DNA of 64,000 nucleotides from Bordetella sp. 02P26C-1 (GTDB taxonomy: Bacteria > Pseudomonadota > Gammaproteobacteria > Burkholderiales > Burkholderiaceae_B): the NCBI RefSeq assembly GCF_009763255.1, contig NZ_WSJB01000004.1, forward strand, positions 1 to 64,000, given 5' to 3'. The position numbers and the translations under genes were made by a program. Positions 17,041-27,634 of this stretch are shown piece by piece; within the stretch, counting starts at the first letter, position 1, and every line of letters begins with the position of its first letter. The notes beneath the pieces are model-generated. The model saw nothing but the letters and a program-made list of their open reading frames with translations, ran no database searches and was not told the DNA's origin.

Positions 17041-19272
17041 TCAGACTTCCCCACGTTCGCGGCGACCATAGAAGGCCAGCACCTCGTCGATCTCGCGCGT
17101 GCGAGAAAACGGCGGCAGCCCGCGCCACAGGCGCTTGCCATAAGGCTTTTCCACCAAGCGTCCGTCGCCCACCATCAGCACTCCCCAGTCGTCCTCGGTC
17201 CGGATCAAACGTCCCGCGCCCTGCTTTAGCGCAATCGCGGCTTCAGGTAACTGATATTCGGCGAAGGGGTTACCCCCACGCTCACGGCACGAACGCAATC
17301 GCGCCTCGACCACCGGGTCATCGGGTGGGGCGAACGGCAGTTTGTCGATCGCGACCAGCGTCAGGACATCACCGGGCAAGTCAATGCCTTCCCAGAAGCT
17401 CGCGCTGCCCACCAGCACGGGGTGGTCCAGCTTGCAAAAACGTTCCAGCAGGTCTCGCCGCGTCGCTTCACCCTGTTTGAGCAACGGCCATTCATGGCCC
17501 AGGTCTTCAAATGCCTCGGCCAACAACGTCGCCACCCGGTCAACCGCGCGCAGCGTGGTACAGAGCACCAGCGTGCCGCCCGGGCTGGCCTCCAGTAGTG
17601 GCAGCAAAGTGTCGACGAAGCGCTCCAGGAACTGCGGCGACTGCGGCTCCGGCAGGCCCCGGGGCACGAACAGCAGCCCATGCCGGGTGTAATCGAACGG
17701 TGACTCCCAGCGCCCGGTGCGCGCATCGCGCAGGCCCAGCTGGCGAGTGAAGTGACTGAAATCCGCCTGCACCGCGAGCGTGGCCGAGGTCAATATCCAG
17801 GCCTGGCCCGGTTTGCGGAACTTGGAAAACGCCCGCGCCACGGATAGCGGTGCCGAGTGCAGGCGGACATGGTGCTGACCCAGTTCTACCCAGCGCACCG
17901 CCGGGCCGGAAAACAGCGAGGCCGAAGCCGCGCCCTGCAACAAAGCCTGCGCCGTCGCCACGCTGTCGTTTGTGCCATCTGGAGCGTCGGTGTCAGAGGC
18001 GGCCCGAGTACTCGCATCGGCGCCGGCTCTCGCCCCAACGCCCTCTTCGACCGCAGAATCGTCTGATTTCACATCGACGGTCGGCGGCAGTTTTGCCGCG
18101 ACTTCGACGATCGCCTGCATATCCTTGCCCCAGCCTTCGGCAGCCAGTTCCTCGTCAGTTTGTCCGCCAGCCGCCCCTTCTCGGGCAGGTGTTGCCCAGC
18201 GAGCCAGACGCAACGCAATATCGGCGCCACTACGCGCCACCGCAGCCAGATCCGGGTGTTTTTCCGCGACGCCCGCCAGCGCACGCGTGGCCGCCTCGAC
18301 CGCCTCGCGCAATGCCGCCAGGGCCGCATCGAAGGGCTCGGGATCGGGAAAGGCCTCGAACGTCGCCTTGCGCCCCGGCATCCGATCCAGCGGCGCGCAT
18401 GTCAAACGCAATTCGCGCGCGGCCGTCTCGACATGCCGGCTGACATCGGCCCACTTGGCCGCCTCGCGCGCATAGGCAAGCCCGGCGGCCTCCATGGCTT
18501 TTGCGAAATCCAGCAGTTGGTGTGTCGACACGCTGCTACCCAGGAACCGCGTGGCGGTATCCGGCAACTGATGCGCCTCGTCGAAAATCACCGTGTCGGC
18601 CTCGGGTAGCAGATCGGTGACCCCCTCTTCGCGCAACACCAGATCCGCCATGAACAGCGCGTGATTCACGACCACAATGTCGGCTTCCTGCGCCTGGCGC
18701 CGGGCTTTGACCACGAAACAGTCGCGGATGCGCGGGCACTCCTGTCCCAGACAGTTTTCCCGGGTGGAGGTCACACGCTGCCAGATATCCGCGTCTTCGG
18801 GAATATTGCCCAGGTCGGATCGGTCGCCGGTCTTGGACACGCCGGCAAAGACTTGGATCTGACGCAGTTGCGCAATCTCGGCGCGCGATTTCAACGCGCG
18901 CTCATCGCCTTGCAAACGTTCCAGATGGTAGTGACAGATGTAATTGTTCCGCCCCTTTAGCAACGCGGCGATCACCGGCACGCCCAAGGCGGCCCGCACG
19001 CGCGGCAGATCGCGCGAAAACAGCTGATCCTGCAGGGTCCGGGTTCCCGTGGAAATGACGACTTTGCCGCCCGCCACCATCGCCGGGACCAGATACGCCC
19101 AGGTTTTACCGATACCCGTGCCCGCCTCGGCCACCAGCGTCGCGCGATCCTGGATCGCTTCGCCAATCGCTTGCGACAGCTCGATCTGGGCCGGCCGTGG
19201 CGAATACCCCGGCAGCGCCGTGGCCAACGGACCGTCTTCGGCAAAAAATTGGGAAATTTCCAGATCTAACAT
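17041..19272 (-). CDS. DinG/YoaA-family ATP-dependent DNA helicase
   Basis: An XPD-like superfamily 2 helicase with 5'-3' polarity in characterised members, involved in DNA repair. Walker A is AEAGTGIGKTWAYL (about residue 50), the Walker B/DEAH box is FDEAHQLPD, and motif VI is KQGAGRLIRTEDDWG. Between them the cysteines in NNYICHYH and ENCLGQECPRIRDC fit the Fe-S cluster of this family. An acidic, low-complexity insertion (about 385-430) is unusual. The ATG at 19272 is preferred over an upstream TTG, though no strong ribosome site is visible. It is divergent from tex across a gap of about 300 bp without a gene. Confidence 0.9.
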   Translation of the reverse strand: MLDLEISQFFAEDGPLATALPGYSPRPAQIELSQAIGEAIQDRATLVAEAGTGIGKTWAYLVPAMVAGGKVVISTGTRTLQDQLFSRDLPRVRAALGVPVIAALLKGRNNYICHYHLERLQGDERALKSRAEIAQLRQIQVFAGVSKTGDRSDLGNIPEDADIWQRVTSTRENCLGQECPRIRDCFVVKARRQAQEADIVVVNHALFMADLVLREEGVTDLLPEADTVIFDEAHQLPDTATRFLGSSVSTHQLLDFAKAMEAAGLAYAREAAKWADVSRHVETAARELRLTCAPLDRMPGRKATFEAFPDPEPFDAALAALREAVEAATRALAGVAEKHPDLAAVARSGADIALRLARWATPAREGAAGGQTDEELAAEGWGKDMQAIVEVAAKLPPTVDVKSDDSAVEEGVGARAGADASTRAASDTDAPDGTNDSVATAQALLQGAASASLFSGPAVRWVELGQHHVRLHSAPLSVARAFSKFRKPGQAWILTSATLAVQADFSHFTRQLGLRDARTGRWESPFDYTRHGLLFVPRGLPEPQSPQFLERFVDTLLPLLEASPGGTLVLCTTLRAVDRVATLLAEAFEDLGHEWPLLKQGEATRRDLLERFCKLDHPVLVGSASFWEGIDLPGDVLTLVAIDKLPFAPPDDPVVEARLRSCRERGGNPFAEYQLPEAAIALKQGAGRLIRTEDDWGVLMVGDGRLVEKPYGKRLWRGLPPFSRTREIDEVLAFYGRRERGEV

Positions 19273-19574
19273 CAAAAGCGTCAACGTGAGGGGGGACTCG
19301 CTGCCCCGGTTCGCTCACAATCGGAACGGGTCGCTGGCGGCAAGTCCTAAAGCGGCTTTGGCCCTACCCGCAGCACCCGATATCCGTGGGGTGCGATTAA
19401 GGCGGGGCGAAGGAATCGCGGGAGGTCGAAATGCGCCAGACACGCCCGCAAAAGAGGCTCAATAATACTCCGAGCCGTCTTCGCCACCGTGCGCGAAATG
19501 ATCACGCTCAAAGCGGCCGATGATCACCTTATGGCAAAATCCGGGCCTTGATTTCCCTTTGCAGCCGTATCGAG

Positions 19575-21959
19575 ATGCCTGAAACTTCCGCCACCACGAG
19601 CACTGCGCCCAGCGTTGACCAAGCCCGTATCGTCGCCCAGCTTGCCACCGAGCTGGCGTGCCGCCCCTCCCAAGTCGCCGCTGCCGTTGAACTGCTGGAC
19701 GATGGCGCAACCGTGCCGTTTATCGCGCGCTATCGTAAAGAAGCCACCGGCGGCCTCGACGACACCGTGTTGCGTAACCTCGAGGTCCGCCTCGGTTACC
19801 TGCGCGAGCTCGAAGAACGCCGCGGCGCGATTCTGGAATCCATCGCGCAACAGGGCAAATTGACCCCTGAATTGCAACAGGAAATTGCCAGCGCGGATAC
19901 CAAGCAGCGCTTGGAAGACTTGTACGCACCTTATAAGCCCAAGCGCCGCACGCGCGCTCAGATCGCTCGCGAAGCGGGCCTGGAGCCGCTGGCCGACGCG
20001 ATCCTGGCTGACGCCAGCTGCGATCCCGCCACCTTGGCTGCCCAGTATCTGAACCCGGAAGCGTCCATCAACGACGCCAAGGCCGCCCTGGATGGCGCCC
20101 GGGACATTCTGGCCGAGCGCTTCGCCGAGAACGCCGACCTGCTCTCCAATCTGCGCGATCACCTGTGGTCCACAGGACTGCTGTACGCCAAGGTCGCGGA
20201 GGGCAAAGAAGCCGAAGGCGCGAATTTCCGCGACTGGTTTGATTTCAACGAGCCGCTGCGCACGCTGCCTTCGCACCGGATTCTGGCCCTGATGCGCGGC
20301 CGCCAGCAAGGTGTGCTGGAGCTGCGCCTTGGCCTGGAGGCCGAACTCGAAGCGCAAACGCCGCATCCTTGCGTGGCGCGCATCTCGCAGTTCCTGAAAC
20401 TCGGCAACGATCTGTTCGCGCTGGACGCATCGCCGCGCGCACGCTGGCTGGGTGAAGTCTGCCGCTGGACCTGGCGCGTCAAACTGTTGACCGCGTTCGA
20501 AAGCGAATTGTTCGGTCGCCTGCGCGAAGAAGGCGAAGCGGAAGCCATCCGCGTTTTTGCCGCCAACCTGAAAGATCTGCTGCTGGCCGCGCCCGCAGGC
20601 CCGAAGGTGGTGCTAGGTCTGGACCCCGGCATCCGCACGGGCTGCAAGGTCGCGGTCATCGACCGCACCGGCAAAGTCGTCGATACCGCCACGGTGTACC
20701 CCTTTGAGCCACGCCGTGACCGCGAGGGCACCATCGCCACGCTGGCTGCGCTGTCGGCGCGTCATGGCGTCGAACTGATCGCCATCGGCAACGGCACGGC
20801 CTCGCGCGAAAGCGAGAAACTGGTGGGCGACATGATGGCCCAATACCCGAATCTGAAGCTCACGCGTGTCGTGGTTTCCGAGGCCGGCGCATCGGTGTAT
20901 TCCGCATCGGAACTGGCCGCTCAGGAATTCCCCGATCTGGACGTCACGTTGCGTGGTGCAGTATCGATCGCGCGCCGCTTGCAAGACCCCCTGGCCGAAC
21001 TGGTCAAGATCGATCCCAAAGCCATTGGTGTCGGTCAATATCAGCACGACGTGAACCAGCGCGAGTTGGCCCGCTCGCTCGATGCCGTGGTCGAGGACTG
21101 CGTGAACGCAGTCGGCGTGGACGTAAATACTGCCTCTGCCGCGCTGCTTGCACGCGTCTCCGGTCTGAACTCGCTGCTGGCCAAAAACATCGTGTCTTGG
21201 CGCGATGCCAACGGCGCTTTCCCCACGCGCGACGATTTGCGTAAAGTGCCGCGTTTTGGCGAAAAAGCGTTCGAACAGGCAGCCGGCTTTTTGCGTATCC
21301 CGAACGGTGACAACCCCTTGGACGCATCCGCTGTCCACCCGGAGGCATACCCCGTCGTCGAACGCATTCTCGCCAAGATCAAAGCGGATGTGCGCCAGAT
21401 CATCGGCCAACGCGAAGCCTTGAAAGGCGTCTCGCCCTCGGAATTCACCGACGAGCGCTTCGGCTTGCCCACGGTGCGCGATATTTTCAGCGAACTTGAA
21501 AAGCCGGGCCGCGACCCGCGCCCGGAGTTCAAGACGGCGCAGTTCAAAGAAGGCGTGGAAACGCTCAACGACTTGTATCCCGGCATGGTGCTCGAGGGCG
21601 TGGTCACCAACGTTGCCAACTTCGGCGCGTTTGTGGACATCGGCGTGCACCAGGACGGCTTGGTGCATATCTCGGCGCTGGCGGAGAAATTCGTCAAGGA
21701 CCCGCGCGATGTCGTGCGCGTGGGCCAGACCGTGACGGTCAAGGTGCTGGAAGTCGATGTGGCGCGTAAACGCGTGGCGCTGACCATGCGCTTGAACGAC
21801 ACGGCGCAGCCCGCGCGTCGCAGCGCCTCGGATGCGCCGGCGCGTGGCACCAATGCGGCGCGTGGCGCGGGCGGCAGCCGTCGGCCGCAAAACGACGCGG
21901 GCCGCAATGATCTGCGCAACAACGCAATGGCCGAAGCCTTTGCCAAGCTCAAGCGCTAG
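19575..21959 (+). CDS. tex: Tex family RNA-binding transcription accessory protein
   Basis: Tex is a conserved nucleic-acid-binding protein first found in Bordetella pertussis as a factor affecting toxin expression. The 794-residue protein shows the N-terminal Tex helical domain (about 10-200), a YqgF-like RNase H fold ([17 protein letters not shown], about 345-460), helix-hairpin-helix modules ([35 protein letters not shown]), and a C-terminal S1 domain ([20 protein letters not shown]). A basic Arg/Ala-rich tail follows. The ATG at 19575 is preferred over a TTG at 19548. trpS follows 81 bp downstream. Confidence 0.95.
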   Translation: MPETSATTSTAPSVDQARIVAQLATELACRPSQVAAAVELLDDGATVPFIARYRKEATGGLDDTVLRNLEVRLGYLRELEERRGAILESIAQQGKLTPELQQEIASADTKQRLEDLYAPYKPKRRTRAQIAREAGLEPLADAILADASCDPATLAAQYLNPEASINDAKAALDGARDILAERFAENADLLSNLRDHLWSTGLLYAKVAEGKEAEGANFRDWFDFNEPLRTLPSHRILALMRGRQQGVLELRLGLEAELEAQTPHPCVARISQFLKLGNDLFALDASPRARWLGEVCRWTWRVKLLTAFESELFGRLREEGEAEAIRVFAANLKDLLLAAPAGPKVVLGLDPGIRTGCKVAVIDRTGKVVDTATVYPFEPRRDREGTIATLAALSARHGVELIAIGNGTASRESEKLVGDMMAQYPNLKLTRVVVSEAGASVYSASELAAQEFPDLDVTLRGAVSIARRLQDPLAELVKIDPKAIGVGQYQHDVNQRELARSLDAVVEDCVNAVGVDVNTASAALLARVSGLNSLLAKNIVSWRDANGAFPTRDDLRKVPRFGEKAFEQAAGFLRIPNGDNPLDASAVHPEAYPVVERILAKIKADVRQIIGQREALKGVSPSEFTDERFGLPTVRDIFSELEKPGRDPRPEFKTAQFKEGVETLNDLYPGMVLEGVVTNVANFGAFVDIGVHQDGLVHISALAEKFVKDPRDVVRVGQTVTVKVLEVDVARKRVALTMRLNDTAQPARRSASDAPARGTNAARGAGGSRRPQNDAGRNDLRNNAMAEAFAKLKR

Positions 21960-22040
21960 GGTGGCCCGATCGGTTCAGCTGCAGCACGGTGGACGCGTTA
22001 AACTGGGCGATTGTTCATCAACGCAATATCCCGCCTACTC

Positions 22041-23381
22041 ATGAGTATCCGCGTCCTCACCGGCATCACGACCTCCGGCACCCCCCACCTCGGCAACTGG
22101 GCAGGGGCCATCCGCCCCGCCATCAATGCCAGCACCCAGCCGGGCACCGACGCGTTCTACTTCATGGCGGACTATCACGCGCTGATCAAGTGCGATGATC
22201 CGGCCCGCGTCGCGCGTTCGCGTCTGGAGATCGCGGCCACCTGGTTGGCGGGCGGCCTCGACCCCGAACGCGTCACGTTTTACCGGCAATCGGATATCCC
22301 CGAGATTCCAGAGTTGTGCTGGATTCTGACTTGCGTCACGGCCAAGGGATTGATGAACCGCGCGCACGCCTATAAAGCGTCGGTGGATCAGAACACCGCC
22401 AAGGGTGTCGAGCCGGACGATGGCATCACCATGGGGCTCTTTTCCTACCCGATTCTGATGGCGGCGGACATCCTGATGTTCAACGCGAACAAAGTCCCGG
22501 TAGGACGCGACCAGATCCAACATCTGGAGATGGCGCGCGACATCGCGCAACGGTTCAATCATCTGTATGGCCGCGAGTTCTTCGTGCTGCCCGAAGTCGC
22601 GATCGAGGAATCGGTGGCGACGCTGCCCGGCCTGGACGGTCGCAAGATGTCCAAGAGCTACAACAACACGATTCCGCTTTTCGAGGGTGACGCCAAATCA
22701 CTGCGCGCGGCCATCATGCGCATCGTGACCGATTCGCGCCAGCCCGGCGAACCCAAAGATCCGGACAACTCGCACTTGTTCACGATCTACCGCGCCTTTT
22801 CGACCGAGGACGAGGCGGCGTCATTCCGGGCCGAGCTCGAATCCGGCATGGGCTGGGGAGACGCGAAAGAGGCCCTGTACCAGCGTCTGGAGCGCGATAT
22901 TGCTCCCATGCGCGAACGCTATCAGGCCCTGATGGCCCATCCTGAACGGATCGAAGACATCCTGCAGGCAGGCGGAGAAAAAGCGCGCAAATTGGCTACG
23001 CCCTTCATGGCAGAGTTGCGTGACGCGGTGGGGCTGCGGCGCCATACTGCCGCGCCCGCGCCCAGCAAATCGAGCAACAAAAAATCGGGGAAAACCGCCC
23101 GGTTTGTTAGCTTTCGCGATGAAGACGGGCAATTCCGATTCCGCTTGGTAGGCGCGGACGGCCAAGAGCTCTTGCGTTCGCGCGGCTTTGCCGACCCTAA
23201 AGCGGCTGGCGCTTTCGTACAGCGCTTGCAGTCGGGTAGCGATGGCGACTGCCTGCAGGCAGAAGGCTTGGCGATCAAAGCCGTACTGGATGGCGAGACT
23301 ATTGCCGAAGGACCCGTCGCCCGCGACGAAGCAGAACGCGATGCATTGCTGCAGCAGACACGCGTAGCTTTGGGTCTGTAA
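22041..23381 (+). CDS. trpS: Tryptophanyl-tRNA synthetase with C-terminal extension
   Basis: Class I aminoacyl-tRNA synthetase charging tRNA-Trp. The Rossmann-fold HIGH-type motif is [10 protein letters not shown] and the KMSKS motif is intact ([11 protein letters not shown]); the dimer interface block [22 protein letters not shown] is typical. The protein has 446 residues, about 110 more than E. coli TrpRS. The extra part follows a Lys/Ser-rich linker near residue 345 and contains [21 protein letters not shown], which resembles a DUF1508/YegP-like module. The ATG at 22041 begins at the canonical MSIRVLTG. Transcribed with tex or alone. Confidence 0.95.
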   Translation: MSIRVLTGITTSGTPHLGNWAGAIRPAINASTQPGTDAFYFMADYHALIKCDDPARVARSRLEIAATWLAGGLDPERVTFYRQSDIPEIPELCWILTCVTAKGLMNRAHAYKASVDQNTAKGVEPDDGITMGLFSYPILMAADILMFNANKVPVGRDQIQHLEMARDIAQRFNHLYGREFFVLPEVAIEESVATLPGLDGRKMSKSYNNTIPLFEGDAKSLRAAIMRIVTDSRQPGEPKDPDNSHLFTIYRAFSTEDEAASFRAELESGMGWGDAKEALYQRLERDIAPMRERYQALMAHPERIEDILQAGGEKARKLATPFMAELRDAVGLRRHTAAPAPSKSSNKKSGKTARFVSFRDEDGQFRFRLVGADGQELLRSRGFADPKAAGAFVQRLQSGSDGDCLQAEGLAIKAVLDGETIAEGPVARDEAERDALLQQTRVALGL

Positions 23382-23686
23382 AACGGGGGTTAGTCGAGGC
23401 CCATGGCGGGGGGCGTCCGGCGATCTGCCTGGCCCCAACCCGCCTCATGAGGTTACCGCACCTCAGCTGCGTGGCCACCGCGAATAGCCCTGAACAGGAC
23501 AGCTTCGCTGGACCGCGTTCGGCGCGCTCCAACAACACAAGCGCGAAGTGTTTGCGACAGGCGCGGATACGGTGTGGACAGGATCCGTGCTTGCGTACTC
23601 GGTACTCCACCCATGGTAACCCTCCCAAGAAGCCTACGCGTGGTTCGGGGACCACGCGTTTGGATCGGTGAAGGTATAGCGGGCCG
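23382..23686. other. Gap between trpS and the ankyrin gene with one hairpin
   Basis: No convincing gene is seen on either strand. A perfect 9-bp inverted repeat at 23636-23644 / 23651-23659 (6-nt loop) is followed by TTT on the + strand and could be a weak terminator, but it lies 255 bp past the trpS stop. Confidence 0.4.
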
Positions 23687-25690
23687 TTACCCGGTTGCGG
23701 ACACATCGGGATCACCGGAACGCTTGCGCAGGGTATTCATGAGCGTCGCATCACTGCCCAAGGTCAACATGAACACATTCAGCAGTTGCTGCGCGCGTTC
23801 CGCATTAGCCGTGTCGCCGCGTTCCTCATATCTCTGAATATTTTCAGTCAAATATGCCATCGCTGGAGCAAGATTAGGACCCAAGCGCATGAAGCGCGAG
23901 GTATCGGCTATGGCCTGATCGTCTCTTTTAAGCCGCCTCTCGCATAGCCGCACCACCGCAGCGGTGGCCGGAACGTCGGCATTCACCAGCAGTTTCACCG
24001 TTGCCCAGTGTTCTTTATCGAGAGCATCGCGCATCAGTTGACTGGCGGCGTCATGCACTTCGGGTAGGGCCGTTAAGTTCTTTATTTGGCCGACCTTATC
24101 GGCGTATGAAAGATCCGATCGAGAGAGTAAGTGCTCCAGTACCGTATAGGTGACGACCTTGGCTGAAGCCAGCAAAATCGGATTCCCCGTATCGCGAAAA
24201 GCTTCTACATTGCGGGGTATCGACTCAACACACTCTGCATCTCGTTCAATGAGCTGGCGCAACAAACGGCCCGCCGGCGAGCGCACAGCATTTTGAATCC
24301 TGTGCTGCGGGTCGTTGTCCACCGCCCGGGCGACGGCTCTGGCCAAAGGTCTCAAGCCATTCGTCGAATCCACTGGATAACCCGCGCGAAGGAAAAGCGC
24401 CACATTGTCTACATCTTGCTCACTGCAGATGCTGATCTGATGTGCGATCGCCTCTGGGTGCCCTACCGGCAGCAACGCGTTCAGTCCGGCCACCTTTTCT
24501 TCATTAGAGAATTGCTTGCTATGTATCCAGCCTTGCACGGCGTCCGCCGTCAGGCGAAACTGATCCTCTGGCCGAAGCTGCGGTAGCGCTTGGGTGACGT
24601 CAACGCCTAACCGAAGCAACACTTTGGAAGCGAGATCATCGTGGTAGAGACCATACGTAGAATCGGATTGCGACACGATCTTCTTGATGGCTGGAGCGCC
24701 CGCCGCGACTAATACCCGGACCAACGACAGGTTCCAGTTCAACCAGATTCCGCCGTCATCAAGACCAGCTTCAGAACTGATCGAGTACTTCGAATCGTCT
24801 TCAATCCACTTCTCTATCGCGCCAGATAACAATGACTCCCCATCCGCACCGGCGTCCATTACTAATGTGGCGCAAAACAGAAGGAGATTTTCGTCAACGT
24901 GCCGCTTTTTTAATGTCAGCAACACCTGCATCGCTAATGGCGTATCTTTCAGTGCGGCTAGCGTTTTTTCGTAGCCGGGCGCGCGGCTCCTGAGCATTAA
25001 TTCGACCAGGCCATAGCCGTTGCCGTCGAGATCATTGTCTAGCATCCACTTCAATGACTCGGCATCGTGTGCAATATCGCTGATCGGATTAGCTCCGCCT
25101 CTTGCGAAAAAACGGGCGACTTCAGCGAGTCTGTGGTGGACCGCCAGGATGGCCGCTTGCGATATATCACCTCGACTTTCAGACAGCGCCCATGCGGCAG
25201 CAATGGGGAAAGAGCTCTCCGCTTCCCATTCATCAAATCGCCCCTCTCGCAGTGCCTGAATGGAATCGATGAAGGAAGAGGTCTTCATTCCCTCCGCAGG
25301 CGGCGAATACGGCCTACCCACCGTTCCTCCCGCCTCGACAATCGCTTCCATCCATGCAAGTTTGCGTTCGTGCGCCGCATAAACCAATAGCGTGTCTCCA
25401 TGCCGATCTCTGGCATTGAGCAAAGTCGGATCACCCCCGAGGCGGGCGACCAAGGGTTTTGCCAACGCAGTCGTGCCGTTCTCGATCGCATAGTGTAGAA
25501 ACGTCCTACCTTGGGCATCGACGGCGGAAATATCGAAGCCTGACGCATCTATCATCGCCAGCAAGGTGGCCGCACTGGCTTTCTTAACGGCTGCGTAGAT
25601 GTCCTGCTCAGAAAATTCAGCGGTCGCCCGCTCCTCAAGCGGATGTAATTGAACACCCCCGCCAGTCTGCACACCAGAAGTCGAGCCCAT
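23687..25690 (-). CDS. Large ankyrin-repeat-like protein of unknown function
   Basis: A 667-residue protein, helical throughout by composition, with no signal peptide or membrane segment. Ankyrin-type units are clearest near the N-terminus (GRTFLHYAIENG, about 65; GDTLLVYAAHERKLAWMEAI, about 105) and degenerate further on (DNVALFLRAGYPVDSTNGL; EHWATVKLLVNADVP). The last 80 residues look like a charged helical tail ending GDPDVSATG. The ATG at 25690 has AGGA at a spacing of 7; an upstream ATG (25753) and GTG (25789) are weaker. It lies downstream of a second ankyrin gene on the same strand. The DNA is visibly less G+C-rich than the flanks. Possible roles are an effector or scaffold; nothing in the sequence decides this. 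Confidence 0.8.
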   Translation of the reverse strand: MGSTSGVQTGGGVQLHPLEERATAEFSEQDIYAAVKKASAATLLAMIDASGFDISAVDAQGRTFLHYAIENGTTALAKPLVARLGGDPTLLNARDRHGDTLLVYAAHERKLAWMEAIVEAGGTVGRPYSPPAEGMKTSSFIDSIQALREGRFDEWEAESSFPIAAAWALSESRGDISQAAILAVHHRLAEVARFFARGGANPISDIAHDAESLKWMLDNDLDGNGYGLVELMLRSRAPGYEKTLAALKDTPLAMQVLLTLKKRHVDENLLLFCATLVMDAGADGESLLSGAIEKWIEDDSKYSISSEAGLDDGGIWLNWNLSLVRVLVAAGAPAIKKIVSQSDSTYGLYHDDLASKVLLRLGVDVTQALPQLRPEDQFRLTADAVQGWIHSKQFSNEEKVAGLNALLPVGHPEAIAHQISICSEQDVDNVALFLRAGYPVDSTNGLRPLARAVARAVDNDPQHRIQNAVRSPAGRLLRQLIERDAECVESIPRNVEAFRDTGNPILLASAKVVTYTVLEHLLSRSDLSYADKVGQIKNLTALPEVHDAASQLMRDALDKEHWATVKLLVNADVPATAAVVRLCERRLKRDDQAIADTSRFMRLGPNLAPAMAYLTENIQRYEERGDTANAERAQQLLNVFMLTLGSDATLMNTLRKRSGDPDVSATG

Positions 25691-25841
25691 GATTAGTCCT
25701 AGGGAAAATACGTTAGTAACGATTGCACTGCAATTGTTCCTACCAGGACCCATATGTGAGATCGGCTTTGTCACCGAACTATGCAGCACAACGTCTGATG
25801 TATTTCCGAGCCGCGATAGTCAGCTAGGAGCTCGAGCGGAG

Positions 25842-27152
25842 TCATGTCCTAGCGACAGAGTCGACATCTCCCCCGTGTGCTTTATATATAGCTAGCATGC
25901 GACTGAAGGTCGCATGATCGAGTGCTTCCGAGCCATTGCTGAGAGGGAAAGGCCAGGGGTTTACCTCATTGGGATGCGCCTGCCGCATTCGCGCGCCCGC
26001 GATTGCCAACGTTTCAAACAGTTCTACATCTCCGCTGCTTGCCGCTTCGACGTATGCGCGGTACATGTCTCGCTGATACTCCGGAGGAACGTCAAAACCG
26101 GCACGGTTAGCGAGCCGTGCCGCGATTTCCATCCTTCCTTCCTGCAACACAACTTCAAACGGCGTCTTTTTTCTTTCTGGACCAGAGCCGCCGCCCCGTG
26201 CCGGGGGGCCATTGAGTCCGATGCCTGCATCGATGAGGATTTTTGCAACCTCGAAGTCCCGGATCTTTATAGCGCTCAACAGACTCTTCGAGTCTGCACG
26301 GTCCGGTGCGCCGAAATCGGCGCCACTCGCCAATAGCATATCCAGGGTTCGACGGTACTTTTCGAGACCAGCTGCCTCGTCATCCCGGAAGCGCGCAAAT
26401 ATTAACACCGAGCTGCCATCGAGATCCGGCCCCGCTTGCGCAATTATCGACGACAGGAGGTCCATCTTTCCCTGCTCAGCAGCCTGCTCAGCCGCGCTCT
26501 GCAGCTCCGATCCATGTAGCCCGACGTTAGCGCCGGCCTCAAGCAGCACCTCAGCACACTCCCAGTGCTGGTTTTGGATGGCGAGGGCTAGGGCAGTGCG
26601 AGAATTGCCGTCGCAGCAACTCAGCATTGACCTTATCACCTCTGGCTGGGCGGCTTTGGGAGCAGGATGCGCGATTTCCGAGCTTCTTTCGTATCCCAGA
26701 AGCACCTTGATTGCGTCAATGGCATTCCGGGACACGGCCCAGAAGAGCGCACTCCACCCCTGCCGGTCTTGCGCCTCCGGACGGGCCTCGGCCTCCAGCA
26801 ACACGCGCACCGTGTCGGCATTACCGTTTGCTGCGGCGATCATCAACGGCGTTGTTTGCGTATCCCAAAGATCCTGCGCATTCACCAGGTCTGGCAGGTG
26901 CTGAAGTACGACAGCGACGAACTCCGGATCCTTTTGCTTGGCGGCCTCGTGCAAGACCGTAAATCCCTCTCTTAACGTGTCCAACTCTGCCAGCGAAGGG
27001 CTTCCTTCAAAAAAAGAACGGAAATTTTCGATATCACCCGCCTTTATCCAATGCGACAGGGCCTCTTTATTGCTCATCGTGTGATCGCCGTCTTGCGACG
27101 TGTACGTGAGGTGAACGTCTGAAGAAACGGGAGGATTAAAGTGGATACTCAT
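25842..27152 (-). CDS. Ankyrin-repeat protein of unknown function
   Basis: A 436-residue soluble protein with at least six recognisable ankyrin units: FTVLHEAAKQKDPEFVAVVL (about 64), TPLMIAAANGNADTVRVLLE (about 100), WSALFWAVSRNAIDAIKVLL, RTALALAIQNQHWECAEVLL, SLLSAIKIRDFEVAKILIDA and FEVVLQEGRMEIAARLANRA. There is no signal peptide, transmembrane segment or catalytic domain. The C-terminal 60 residues (LSNGSEALDHATFSRMLAIY) are not repeat-like. The ATG at 27152 follows GAGAGAACC. It lies 151 bp upstream of the larger ankyrin gene and both are probably one unit. Ankyrin repeats imply protein-protein contact, but the partner is unknown. Confidence 0.85.
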   Translation of the reverse strand: MSIHFNPPVSSDVHLTYTSQDGDHTMSNKEALSHWIKAGDIENFRSFFEGSPSLAELDTLREGFTVLHEAAKQKDPEFVAVVLQHLPDLVNAQDLWDTQTTPLMIAAANGNADTVRVLLEAEARPEAQDRQGWSALFWAVSRNAIDAIKVLLGYERSSEIAHPAPKAAQPEVIRSMLSCCDGNSRTALALAIQNQHWECAEVLLEAGANVGLHGSELQSAAEQAAEQGKMDLLSSIIAQAGPDLDGSSVLIFARFRDDEAAGLEKYRRTLDMLLASGADFGAPDRADSKSLLSAIKIRDFEVAKILIDAGIGLNGPPARGGGSGPERKKTPFEVVLQEGRMEIAARLANRAGFDVPPEYQRDMYRAYVEAASSGDVELFETLAIAGARMRQAHPNEVNPWPFPLSNGSEALDHATFSRMLAIYKAHGGDVDSVART

Positions 27153-27301
27153 ACGGTTCTCTCATGAAAATTCCAGGGCGGAGCTCCCTGTGGCGCTTTT
27201 AAGCAGGAAGCACAACTGCTGAGTAACCGCGATTTTTATGTAGTTCCAAATTACACGCATACATGAGCGCGTCGTTGGCGCCGACCGGGTTGTGGCGGAT
27301 C

Positions 27302-27634
27302 CTATGTCAGGGTCGGAATCAAGATCAACGGCGCGACCATCGCGCATACGGCCCCCGCAACGAGCGCTGCCACGGGCCGATAGCTGACCCACCAGATCAA
27401 CATCAGCCCAGCAAAGCTCAAGATGCCTATCCATTCCACCGCGCCATAGGACCAGCCCCACACGCGTGTCGAAAGCCAAAGGGATAGGGCAAGCGCGCTC
27501 GCGCCGACCAGTCGCAACATCACGCGATGCCGGGACGGCAATGCGCGATCAAAGACGGCCTCATAGTGGCGGTCCATGCCCAGACACAGCGCCGAGAATC
27601 CAGCATAAGCGCAAAAGAAAGCAGCGATACTCAT
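27302..27634 (-). CDS. DUF3325 membrane protein (siderophore-uptake-associated operon)
   Basis: A 110-residue protein with three to four hydrophobic helices (SIAAFFCAYAGFSALCLGM, MLRLVGASALALSLWLS, WIGILSFAGLMLIWWV, ALVAGAVCAMVAPLIL), matching DUF3325, a family found next to PepSY proteins in ferric-siderophore loci. The ATG at 27634 overlaps the stop of the PepSY gene by one base (TGATG), so translation is coupled. It is the last gene of DUF3649-PepSY-DUF3325, which carries a Fur-box-like promoter. Confidence 0.82.
   Translation of the reverse strand: MSIAAFFCAYAGFSALCLGMDRHYEAVFDRALPSRHRVMLRLVGASALALSLWLSTRVWGWSYGAVEWIGILSFAGLMLIWWVSYRPVAALVAGAVCAMVAPLILIPTLT

Noticed and set aside
23299-23715. 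Minus-strand open frame over the end of trpS and the following gap
   Set aside because: It overlaps trpS out of frame and lacks any recognisable motif or start signal.
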